Positions 1-6,591 of a DNA stretch of 6,600 nucleotides are shown here, in pieces. Positions within the stretch are counted from its first letter, which is position 1; each line of letters starts with the position of its first letter. The stretch comes from CAVWCW01 sp965365625. GTDB lineage: Bacteria > Pseudomonadota > Gammaproteobacteria > Chromatiales > Chromatiaceae. The stretch spans positions 1-6,600 of the forward strand of contig CBDUCL010000167.1 of assembly GCA_965365625.1 (NCBI GenBank), given 5' to 3'. The notes below the pieces were generated by a model that was not told the DNA's origin, searched no databases, and saw only the letters and a list, made by a program, of their open reading frames with translations. The position numbers and the translations under genes are program-made.

Positions 1-1063
1 CCTCGAGCCCGGCGCGGCCAATCAATCCGGTGAGCGCCCCGAGCGCCAGCGGCCCCGGCGCCAGCCAGAATGCCCAGCGGGCGAGCGCCGGCCAGGCCAG
101 CAGCACGGGGACCAGGCAAAGCGTTAGTCCTGCCGCCAACCGCAGCCCGTGGGGCCGCAAGCCAAAGGCGGCGAGGGCCAGCAGGCCCGCCAGCAGGGCC
201 GCCCAGGCGGGAGACAGGGGTTGGATCGGGGTCGCCTCGAGCCAGGTGCGCAGGGACTGGGCCTGCACCAGAACCCCGGGGACCAGCGTGGAGTCCCCGA
301 GCCAAGCAGCCAGAGGCAAGGGTACCCGGTGCAGGTCGGTGTCCTCCAGCACGCTTCCGATAATCAGCACCCGGTCCTGCAGCCGCTGGCGCAAGGGTTC
401 CAGCTCGCCGGCCCGATGCCAGTCCACCAGTTGCTGCAGGGGTAGATAGTCGAAGGGACCGCCCAGGCGGTAGTCGATCAGTCCCGAGGCGGGCGCTCGG
501 CCCAGCAGGCGGGCGGCTTGCGCCGGCAGGCTGGGCACCTGGGCCTCGCCGCTGCCGACGGCGGGCAACAGGCGGCGCGCCAGTTCGTCGCCGTCCACCT
601 GGATCAGCGACATTCCGGAGGCGCCGGCGAGTAGCAGGATGGGGCGGAAGATTTCACGGGTTCGTCCGGCTTCGATCGACATGCCGAGCACCACCGGGGT
701 ATGCCCGCGGGCCGCCAAAAGCCCCTGCAGCAGCTTGCGGTCCTGGCCCGGGATCAGGAAGTCGTAGGATCGGTCGGGTAGCACCAGATCCGTCGCCACC
801 AGGCGCGCACCGGCTGCGCTGGCGGCGGCGAAGAAGTCCCCCAGGTGCTGGTGCCAGAGCGCAATCGGTTCCCGGTAGCGCCGCAGGGTCTCAGTGTCGA
901 TTCCCACCACCAGGGGATCGAGGGCCGAGCCGGCCGGATCGCGCTGCAGGCGCTGGGCGCCGTCGTACAGCCAGCGGTCCAGCTGGGTGGCCCAGGGGCC
1001 GGCTTGTACCAGGAGGGCCAGAGCCAGCACCGCCAGCCAGGCGGGAAAGCGGAGCCGGCTCAA
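1..1063 (-). CDS. CHASE2-domain membrane sensor, N-terminal part (truncated by window edge)
   Basis: The reverse strand is open from 1063 to the window edge (354 codons). Residues 7-22 form a signal anchor. Residues about 27-280 match CHASE2, an extracytoplasmic sensor domain: LDRWLYD at 28-34, VVGIDTETL at 52-60, GARLVATDLVLPD at 85-97, and the closing block VLIIGSVLEDTDLHRVPLP followed by PGVLVQAQSL. Three hydrophobic segments follow (about 284-301, 306-322, 328-347), as is usual for CHASE2 proteins before a cytoplasmic output such as an adenylate cyclase, kinase or GGDEF domain. That output lies outside the window, so its type is unknown. The frame has no ATG or GTG near the signal anchor. 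I chose the TTG at 1063-1061 because TGAGGG lies 5 bases upstream; a TTG at 1075 is the alternative. The gene is divergent from the caspase lipoprotein gene. The CHASE2 call is firm; the start and output are not. Confidence 0.88.
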   Translation of the reverse strand, partial: MSRLRFPAWLAVLALALLVQAGPWATQLDRWLYDGAQRLQRDPAGSALDPLVVGIDTETLRRYREPIALWHQHLGDFFAAASAAGARLVATDLVLPDRSYDFLIPGQDRKLLQGLLAARGHTPVVLGMSIEAGRTREIFRPILLLAGASGMSLIQVDGDELARRLLPAVGSGEAQVPSLPAQAARLLGRAPASGLIDYRLGGPFDYLPLQQLVDWHRAGELEPLRQRLQDRVLIIGSVLEDTDLHRVPLPLAAWLGDSTLVPGVLVQAQSLRTWLEATPIQPLSPAWAALLAGLLALAAFGLRPHGLRLAAGLTLCLVPVLLAWPALARWAFWLAPGPLALGALTGLIGRAGLE

Positions 1064-1068
1064 AGCCG

Positions 1069-1074
1069 CCCTCA
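1069..1074 (-). promoter_or_regulatory. Ribosome binding site deciding the TTG start of the CHASE2 gene
   Basis: On the minus strand TGAGGG stands 5 bases before the TTG at 1063-1061. The only other start codon near the signal anchor, the TTG at 1075, has no purine-rich stretch before it. This favours the shorter protein, which begins MSRLRFPAWLAVLAL. Confidence 0.5.
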
Positions 1075-1196
1075 AGCTGGCGCTGGGATGAGTCTGATCG
1101 GGGTACTGCTTGTCGATCGCTGCGGTCTCTCGGGATGATTTACGGCGGGGCGGCCACGGGCCGGAAAAGCCTGCGGATGCGCTATCATTGGGTACA

Positions 1197-1210
1197 GTTA
1201 TTATAGTAAC
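1197..1210. promoter_or_regulatory. AT-rich near-palindrome with -10-like boxes, putative divergent promoter or operator
   Basis: The 14 bases GTTATTATAGTAAC read almost the same on both strands (six of seven base pairs match). On the minus strand this contains a consensus TATAAT (1205-1200) directed at the CHASE2 gene; on the plus strand it contains TATTAT and TATAGT directed at the lipoprotein operon. It is an AT-rich island in a very GC-rich intergenic region (1064-1297). No good -35 box stands at 16-18 bases on either strand, so an activator or a different sigma factor would be needed. The only other structure I see in this gap is a short hairpin, CGGCC-ACG-GGCCG, at 1151-1163. Confidence 0.4.
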
Positions 1211-1281
1211 GAGAAGCCGGCGTCTAGTCCGGAGCGTGTAACCATTGGGGTGTATCCGATGCCTGAACAAGTTTTCCCGTC

Positions 1282-1293
1282 GAGGAGCGAGGA
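1282..1293 (+). promoter_or_regulatory. Ribosome binding site of the caspase lipoprotein gene
   Basis: GAGGAGCGAGGA ends 4 bases before the ATG at 1298. It provides two Shine-Dalgarno matches, GAGGAG 10 bases away and AGGA 4 bases away. It decides for ATG 1298 over the in-frame GTG 1250 and ATG 1259, and this start also gives a normal lipoprotein signal peptide. Confidence 0.75.
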
Positions 1294-1297
1294 CCTG

Positions 1298-4200
1298 ATG
1301 CGCCGGCCAAGATGGCGGGCGTCCATGCTGGGTTTCGGAATTGGCCTGCTGCTCGCCGGCTGCGTGGCCGAAACCGATACCCGCGCGGTGACTGCGACCG
1401 GTGCCGGCGGCAAGAGCGCCGACGACCTGCTGATCGTCGATTGTCTGCTGCCTGGGCAAATCCGAAAGCTCGGTAGCCAGATGACGTATCTCTCCGCGCG
1501 GCGACCGATCCAGACCAGCGCCCAGGATTGCGAGATCCGCGGCGGCGAGTATACCGCCTACGACCGCGCCAACTATTCCAGCGCCCTGCGGGTCTGGCTG
1601 CCGATGGCTCAAGAGGGCGATCCGGACGCCCAGAACAAGGTAGGCGAGATCTATGAAAAGGGCCTCGGCGGCGCCCCCGATTACGAAATGGCGGCGATTT
1701 GGTACAAGCGTGCCGCAGAGCAGGGGTTCAGCCGCGCCCAGATCAATCTCGCCTTTCTCTACGAGAAGGGCCTGGGTGTGCCCGCCGACCCCAAGCAGGC
1801 CCTGCAGCTCTACCGCGATGCCTCCGATCTGCCCGATGCGGTGGTGATCGACCAGGCCGAGCTGGATCAGAGCCGCCTGGAGATGGACCGCCTGCGGCGT
1901 GACCTGGACAGCACCCGCAGCCAGTTGCAGCAGGCCCGCAACGAGTTGCAGCGGCGCGAAAGCGAGTTGCGCCGCCAGCAACAGGAATTGCGCCGCAAGC
2001 TCGACGAAAATGCGGGGGCTCGTTTGTCGCCGGCTGAGCGGGCTCGCATCGAGGAGGCCGAGCAGGCCCTGCAACGGCAGCGCGCGGAACTGGTCCGCCG
2101 CCAGGCACAGATCCAGGATCTGGAAACCGAGTCCCGGGACCAGCGCGCCCAGCTGTTGGCCCTGCGCACCGAGGGTGAGAGTCTGCGGGAGCAACTGGAG
2201 CTCGCCCGACAGCAACAGGCCCGCACCCGGGAGGACCTGGAACTCTACCAGAGCCTCGCGGCTCAGAGCGCCGATGAGCTGGAGCAGGCGCGGGCGGAAC
2301 TGGATGCCCTAGCGTCCGGTGTCGGCGGCGATGCCGCTCGCATCGCCACCCTCGAAGAACAGCTCGCCACCCGCGAGAAACGCCTTAGCCAGCAAAAGGA
2401 CGAGACCGCTCGCCTGGAAGAGGAAGCGGCGCGCCTGCGCCGGCAGCTCGGCGAGTCCGAGGCCGCGCTTGAGGCCGAGCGGGCCGCCCTGCAGGGTCGC
2501 CTCGACGCCGCGGGGCGCCAGCTTGCCGAGTATCAGGTCTACAGGGACGAATCGCGCGGCCCTGAAGCAGGCCCGGGCCGAGCTGGCCGCCCAGGCCAAA
2601 TCTCAGGCCTCGGACGCCACGCGTATTGCCGATTTGGAGCGCCAACTGCAGGCACAGCAGGCCCTGTTGAGCGGGCGTCAGAACGAGCAAAAGGCCGCGA
2701 TAGAGCGCTTGGAGCGGGAGTCCGTCGCCCTGCAACAGCGCCTGCAGCAGGCCGATGCCGATAACCGGGAGCAGATCGCCCGCTTGCGGGGCCAACTGGA
2801 GCAGGCGGATCAGGCCTTGGCCAGTTATCGGGCCCAACTGACCCAGAGCAGCCAGGCCCTGGCCCAGACCCAGGCCCGGTTGGACGCCCAGGGCCAGGAC
2901 CGGGCCGACGATGCCGCGCGCCTGGCGGAGCTGGAACAGCTGTTGGCCGAGCGGGAGCGGCTGTTGAGCGAGCAACAAACGGCCCGCCAGACCGAGGTCC
3001 GGCGCCTGGAGCAAGAATCGGCGCGTTGGCAACAGCAACTGGCTCAGTCCGAATCCGCGCACCAGGGCCGGCTAGCCGAGCTGCAGAGCCAACTGGCCGA
3101 GGCTCGCCGGCAGGTCGATGACTATCAAGCCCAGGTCGAGTCCGCCAACGCCGAGCTGGAACGGGCGCGGGCCGATCTCGATGCCAAGGACGTTGACGAC
3201 GCCGCCGAGGCCGCTCGCATCGCGGCCTTGGAGGAGCAGCTAAAGGAGCGCAAGCAGTCGCTGGCCGACTATCAGCGCATGGTGGACAAGCTGCGCAGCG
3301 AATCGGAAGACTGGCGCAGCAAGGTCAAGACCCTGGAGCGGCAAGCCGAAAGCGAGCCCGTCCAGGTGGCGGCCCGGGCCGGCGATGCGGAGGTGCCGCT
3401 GGCGCCGCCCAGCATCCAGCTCATCGAGCCGCCCTTGGTGGCGGTCCGGGGCGAGGCCCAGATTCCGGTCGCCGCGGCCGAAGAGCGCACCATCGTCGGT
3501 AAGGTTACGGCGCCGGCAGGTCTCTACGCGGTCACGCTCAACGGCGAGAAGCTCAACGTCGATGCCAAGGGCCTGTTCAGCGCCGACATTCGTCTCAGCG
3601 AGCCCTCCACTCGGGTGAATCTGGTGGCGGTGGACGCCGCCGGCAAGCGCGCCGGCCTGGCCTTCGAACTGGTTACCGGAGACGGCGCTCAGGGGGTCCA
3701 GGTCCGGCCCAGAGGCGCGCTCGCCGGCGTGGAATTCGGACGCTACTTCGCGCTGGTGATCGGCAACCAGAATTACCGCCACCTGCCCAAGCTCAATACC
3801 GCCCACCACGATGCTCGCACCATGGCGGAACTGCTGGAAAACCGGTTTGGCTTCGACACCACGCTGTTGCTGGACGCCGATCGCTACCAGGTCTTGTCCC
3901 AGCTGAACCGCCTGCGCAAAGAACTGAACGAACGCGACAACCTGGTAATCTACTACGCCGGCCATGGCGAGCTAGATCGGGTAAACTTGCGCGGCCACTG
4001 GCTGCCTGTGGACGCCGAGATGGAGAGCACCGCCAACTGGATTTCCAATGTGGCGGTTACCGACATCCTCAACGTAATGCAGACCCGCCACGTGCTGGTG
4101 ATCGCCGATTCCTGCTACTCGGGGGCACTCACCCGTTCCTCCCTGGCCAACATCGAGGCCGGCGAGACCGAAGAGACCCGGCGCCATTGGCTGCAGACCA

Positions 4201-4481
4201 TAGCCGACATGCGCTCGCGTACTGTGCTCAGCTCCGGTGGTCTGGCCCCGGTGCTCGACGGTGGCGGCGGCAAGCACTCGGTCTTCGCCAAGTCGTTGAT
4301 CAGCGTGCTGGAGGAACTGGACGACGTCGCCGAGGGTCAACGCATCTACCGCGAAGTGGCGGCGCGGGTCGCCTATGAGGCCAATCGCTTCCAGGTCGAG
4401 CAAGTGCCGGAATACGCCCCGATCAAATTTGCCGGTCACGAGTCCGGAGACTTCTTGTTCGTACCCAGCGGCCTGCTTTGA
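1298..4481 (+). CDS. Caspase-like (peptidase C14) lipoprotein with Sel1 repeats and coiled coil; one frameshift near 2531-2553
   Basis: From ATG 1298 the protein opens with a basic n-region (MRRPRWR), a hydrophobic core and the lipobox LLAGC with Cys22, so it should be lipidated; Val at +2 fits outer-membrane sorting. Residues about 92-175 are Sel1-type TPR repeats (AQNKVGEIYEKGLGG, AQINLAFLYEKGLGV). A coiled coil follows from about 183 to 690. Residues about 704-790 form an Ig-like beta-sandwich often seen beside bacterial caspase domains. From about 812 to the end is a caspase-like C14 peptidase: FALVIGNQNY, catalytic His in YYAGHGE (codon 3963-3965) and Cys in ADSCYSG (codon 4113-4115). 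Both dyad residues are present. The frame changes between 2531 and 2553: the upstream frame would otherwise stop at 2762-2764. Homology is continuous across the break, so the gene was one unit; with two bases restored it is about 1,061 residues. Whether this is a sequence error or a real lesion is open. Substrate is unknown; bacterial homologues usually prefer Arg or Lys. Confidence 0.88.
2276..3350 (+). repeat. Four tandem ~99-residue coiled-coil repeats inside the caspase lipoprotein
   Basis: Four protein repeats begin at 2276 (ELEQARAELD), 2559 (ALKQARAELA), 2856 (ALAQTQARLD) and 3153 (ELERARADLD). Each shows ARI/ARL-A-LE-QL about 20 residues in, then LER/LEQES and a Tyr at position 90 (SY, DY, EY). 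Units 2 to 3 and 3 to 4 are spaced exactly 297 bases; unit 1 to 2 is 283. Unit 4 is shortened and runs into the beta-sandwich. Ninety-nine residues equal nine 11-residue or about fourteen 7-residue coiled-coil periods. The repeats are diverged at DNA level, so the duplications are old. Confidence 0.85.
2531..2553 (+). other. Frameshift site within the caspase lipoprotein gene
   Basis: Up to the codons for AEYQ the coiled coil reads in the frame of ATG 1298; from AAT CGC GCG GCC CTG (2550 on) it reads one base later. Alignment of the four repeats puts the Tyr (here codon 2530-2532) 16 residues before the Arg of the QAR/RAR motif in intact units. Only 15 and a third codons are present here, so two bases are missing relative to the ancestral register. 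The exact base cannot be fixed. Confidence 0.8.
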
Positions 4482-5287
4482 CGCTCAACCCCTGGCCGGT
4501 GGCGCTGGCGCTGCTGGTCGGGTGCGCGCAAGGGCCGCCCAGGGAGTTCGATGAGGAGGCTGAGGTCCAAGGCCTCCGGCGTATCGAACTGGAGGGCACC
4601 GAGTTCCGACACAGTGTGCTGCTGAACCGGGGCGCCGAAATGAAGCCGGCTTTGCTGCACGTCTATATCGACGGCGACGGCACGCCCTGGCTTGGCTCCG
4701 GCCGCCCGGCCCGCGATCCCAGCCCGCGCAACCCCCTGGTGCTGCGCCTCATGGGCCTGGACCCGGGTCCCGCCGTCTACCTGGGCCGCCCTTGTTACCT
4801 GGGCCATGCAGCAGATCTCGGTTGCCACCCATGGCACTGGACCCACGGCCGCTACGGGGAGCCTGTGATCGCCAGTATGGCTGCGGTCCTGGAGCGGCTG
4901 CGTCAGGGCGAGGGAGGCCCGGAACTCGCCCTAATCGGCTACAGCGGCGGCGGCGCCCTGGCCATGCTGCTGGCCGCTCGCCTGGACCGGGTCCGGCTGC
5001 TAGTCACCCTGGCCGGCAACCTCGATCCCGAACGCTGGGTCCAGCGCCACGGCTATAGCCCGCTGGCGACCTCCCGCAACCCGAGTTCGCTTGGGCCGTT
5101 GCCCGCGCGTCTGCGCCAGGTCCATATCGTCGGCGCGGAAGACCAGAATCTTCCGCCGGCGGTGATCCGAGCAGCGCTACGCAATCAACCCTCGGCTGAG
5201 CTGTGGGTGGTGCCCGGCATGGATCACCGTTGCTGCTGGGAACGGGAATGGCCCGAATTGCTGCAACGCATTTTCGGCGCGCCCTAG
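4478..5287 (+). CDS. Alpha/beta-hydrolase fold lipoprotein
   Basis: The 269-residue product starts with a short hydrophobic signal and a lipobox (ALLVGC, Cys16), followed by a serine hydrolase. The nucleophile elbow is GYSGGG with Ser156, the acid is probably Asp222 in VGAEDQNLPP, and the catalytic His is His250 in GMDHRCCW. The blocks YLGRPCYLG, WTHGRYGEPV and LAGNLDPERW fit a family of proteobacterial lipoprotein hydrolases of unassigned substrate; Cys106/Cys116 and Cys252/Cys253 could form disulphides outside the cytoplasm. The TTG start overlaps the TGA stop of the caspase gene and has no Shine-Dalgarno site of its own, which points to translational coupling. The n-region lacks a Lys or Arg before the hydrophobic core, which is unusual, but the lipobox leaves little room for a later start. 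Whether it is a lipase, esterase or peptidase cannot be told. Confidence 0.85.
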   Translation: MTLNPWPVALALLVGCAQGPPREFDEEAEVQGLRRIELEGTEFRHSVLLNRGAEMKPALLHVYIDGDGTPWLGSGRPARDPSPRNPLVLRLMGLDPGPAVYLGRPCYLGHAADLGCHPWHWTHGRYGEPVIASMAAVLERLRQGEGGPELALIGYSGGGALAMLLAARLDRVRLLVTLAGNLDPERWVQRHGYSPLATSRNPSSLGPLPARLRQVHIVGAEDQNLPPAVIRAALRNQPSAELWVVPGMDHRCCWEREWPELLQRIFGAP

Positions 5288-5304
5288 CTGGGGTAGACTC
5301 AATG

Positions 5305-5328
5305 AAACCGCGACCACACGCGGTTTTT
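5305..5328 (+). terminator. Rho-independent terminator of the lipoprotein operon
   Basis: A perfect 8-base stem, AAACCGCG and CGCGGTTT, encloses the loop ACCACA and ends in a run of five T (5324-5328). It lies 17 bases after the stop of the hydrolase gene and separates that operon from the ferritin gene. The stem also has A-rich bases on its left side, so it may work weakly on the other strand. Confidence 0.85.
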
Positions 5329-5423
5329 CGGTTCGGCGGTACCTTGCGGTGAGGGCGATAGCCGTTTTGACCGCGGCGGCATGATTACGAAGTTGGTTTG
5401 AGCAATAGTGACAGGAGAATGAT
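5329..5423 (+). promoter_or_regulatory. Leader and likely promoter region of the EncFtn gene
   Basis: The gene must have its own promoter because a terminator lies upstream. A TTGACC at 5367-5372 is a fair -35 box, but no convincing -10 box stands 16-18 bases later, so no exact promoter is called. A strong Shine-Dalgarno site AGGAG (5413-5417) lies 6 bases before ATG 5424. I see no clear Fur or IscR site. Confidence 0.35.
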
Positions 5424-5711
5424 ATGGCGAACGAAGGTTATCACGAGCCGGTGAGCGAGTTGTCGGAAGAAACCCGAGACATGCATCGGGCGATTATTTC
5501 TCTGATGGAAGAACTGGAGGCTGTCGACTGGTACAACCAGCGGGTAGACGCCTGCAGCGATAACGAATTGAAAGCGATTCTCGCGCACAACCGAGACGAA
5601 GAGAAAGAACATGCCGCCATGGTATTGGAATGGATTCGCCGCAAAGACCCTCGTTTCGATAAAGAACTGCGAGACTACGTCTTCACCGACAAGCCGATTG
5701 CGCACGAATAG
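5424..5711 (+). CDS. Encapsulated-ferritin-type protein (EncFtn family), no targeting tail
   Basis: The 95-residue protein matches the encapsulin-associated ferritin family, two-helix proteins that pair to build a half-ferritin di-iron ferroxidase site and oxidise Fe(II). The core MHRAIISLMEELEAVDWYNQR and HNRDEEKEHAAMVLEW is diagnostic. By alignment to the Rhodospirillum rubrum protein as I recall it (offset of two), the ferroxidase ligands are Glu30, Glu60 and His63, the entry-site acids are Glu29 and Glu32, and Trp36 is the conserved aromatic; all are present. The protein ends at KPIAHE, just after the fold. R. rubrum EncFtn carries a further tail that directs it into an encapsulin shell; that tail is missing here, and no shell gene is in the window. 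Its codons differ from the neighbours (GAA 11 of 15 Glu, ATT 5 of 5 Ile). The start is fixed by AGGAG at 5413-5417. Family assignment is firm; encapsulation is doubtful. Confidence 0.9.
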   Translation: MANEGYHEPVSELSEETRDMHRAIISLMEELEAVDWYNQRVDACSDNELKAILAHNRDEEKEHAAMVLEWIRRKDPRFDKELRDYVFTDKPIAHE

Positions 5712-5724
5712 GCGCACTGGAAGC

Positions 5725-5753
5725 GGGAACGGCCGACGCCCCGGCTGGTTCCC
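5725..5753. other. Hairpin between the convergent genes
   Basis: GGGAAC and GTTCCC pair as outer arms and GCCG with CGGC as inner arms around a six-base loop, with small bulges. It sits 14 bases after the EncFtn stop and ends 63 bases before the stop of the facing gene. No T-run follows on either strand, so it is at best a weak two-way terminator or an mRNA 3' end stabiliser. The rest of 5754-5816 shows nothing recognisable. Confidence 0.45.
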
Positions 5754-5816
5754 TGACTTCCCGGATGCCCGGTACGGATCGCGCTCCCCAAGCGATTGAA
5801 CGAGCGGTGAATCCGG

Positions 5817-6509
5817 TCAATCCCCGCCGCACCCACCGCCGCAGTCGGAACCGCAATTGAAGCCGTCGAACAGGCCGTCGAAGAAGCCACGCTCGGCGTC
5901 GGCGGCACCCGAGTCTCCGGTGCAGCCCCCGGCACAGCCGATGTGACCGGCGCAGTAGCCGCTGCCGTAACCGGGAGAACTGGGGTCCCGGCAGTTCGGG
6001 ACATAGACGAAGCCGTCGGGTATCTCCAGCAGGGCGTCGATGCCAAAGATCAGCGGCAGCTTACCGGGGTCGTTTGGGTTCAATCGCTCGCGGGCGCAGG
6101 CCAGGCGCCAGGCCCGTTTGATCCCATCCTGAGCCAGGGTTGGGGTCTTCATTGCTTCGGTAGGGGTGTGGTGCAGGAAGCGTCCCAACGCCTTGCCACA
6201 AAACGCCTGGTAAGCGCGGGTGAACAGGATGAATTCGTGCCAGGCATCGTCAACCACCTGCGACGGCATGGCGACCAGCTTGCGTTTGGCCTTGTTGCAC
6301 ATCCAGAAATAGTCGCGCAGCGCCCGAAACACCAGATGGGTCTGCTCTTCGCTCAGTTGCGGGTATTTGGCGTTGAGCTTGGCCTTGAGGGCGGGATGAA
6401 AGGGGTAGGTCTTGATGAACGCCAATTGCCTGGCGCGCCGGTTTCGGCCGTAGATCATCGCCGATGCGGCCGTCAAGACCAAACCGGTGGCAACTGCTAT
6501 CCAAACCAT
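5817..6509 (-). CDS. Membrane-anchored GRDP-like protein with Cys/Gly-rich tail
   Basis: The 230-residue product starts at ATG 6509-6507, preceded by a near-perfect Shine-Dalgarno GGAGGAG (6520-6514). Residues 3-20 form one membrane segment, followed by GRNRRARQ, so the rest is probably cytoplasmic by the positive-inside rule. The block MPSQVVDDAWHEFILFTRAYQAFC (positions 81-104, key Trp90, His91 and Cys104) with FLHHTP at 111-116 resembles the conserved Trp-His core of GRDP-like (glycine-rich domain-containing) proteins. The last 58 residues hold seven Cys among many Gly (173, 186, 192, 196, 219, 223, 227), ending CGSDCGGGCGGD, a tail type that could bind metal. The function of bacterial members is not known to me. 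It converges on the EncFtn gene, so common transcription is excluded. Family assignment is moderate; the reading frame and start are firm. Confidence 0.75.
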   Translation of the reverse strand: MVWIAVATGLVLTAASAMIYGRNRRARQLAFIKTYPFHPALKAKLNAKYPQLSEEQTHLVFRALRDYFWMCNKAKRKLVAMPSQVVDDAWHEFILFTRAYQAFCGKALGRFLHHTPTEAMKTPTLAQDGIKRAWRLACARERLNPNDPGKLPLIFGIDALLEIPDGFVYVPNCRDPSSPGYGSGYCAGHIGCAGGCTGDSGAADAERGFFDGLFDGFNCGSDCGGGCGGD

Positions 6510-6566
6510 CTTGCTCCTCCAGAAATCGCCGGTACTCGGGTCGCACCGGAGACGCTCGGCCCGCTA

Positions 6567-6591
6567 GGGAAGCGTTTTAATAGCGTTTCCC
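6567..6591. promoter_or_regulatory. Inverted and direct repeat upstream of the GRDP-like gene, putative operator
   Basis: A 25-base imperfect inverted repeat has arms GGGAAGCGTT and AGCGTTTCCC (eight Watson-Crick pairs and two G-T pairs). Inside it AGCGTTT occurs twice (6571-6577 and 6582-6588), 11 bases apart, that is, one helical turn. On the minus strand it holds TATTAA, a possible -10 box for the gene at 6509, with the -35 position just beyond the window edge. It could be an operator overlapping a promoter, or the hairpin of a terminator for an unseen gene. Confidence 0.4.

Noticed and set aside
30..1138. Several plus-strand open frames of about 65-139 codons
   Set aside because: They are Ser/Arg/Gly-rich shadows of the CHASE2 gene on the minus strand, which gives a continuous, recognisable protein.
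2531..2553. Programmed +1 frameshift (AGG followed by G) producing two proteins by design
   Set aside because: No slippery stop or stimulatory structure like that of prfB is seen, and the two-base deficit measured by the repeats points to a loss of bases instead. Conservation in relatives would reopen it.
2276..3350. CRISPR array or DNA-level tandem repeat
   Set aside because: The repetition is in the protein, with diverged DNA and a 297-base period; there are no short identical repeats with spacers.
2309..3965. Long minus-strand open frames (up to 241 codons) opposite the caspase lipoprotein
   Set aside because: They mirror the biased codons of the coiled coil in a GC-rich genome and show no domain or start signal.
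2319..4481. Caspase part as a separate gene starting at 2319 or another internal codon
   Set aside because: No ribosome binding site or signal peptide is present, and the first codons (to about 2550) are out-of-frame translation of the coiled coil.
5725..5753. Rho-independent terminator between the convergent genes
   Set aside because: The hairpin is strong but has no T-run on either side; listed only as a hairpin.
5712..5760. Encapsulin-targeting peptide in the sequence after the EncFtn stop
   Set aside because: In-frame reading past the stop gives AHWKRERPTPRLVP and a new stop, with no resemblance to the usual hydrophobic cargo peptide.
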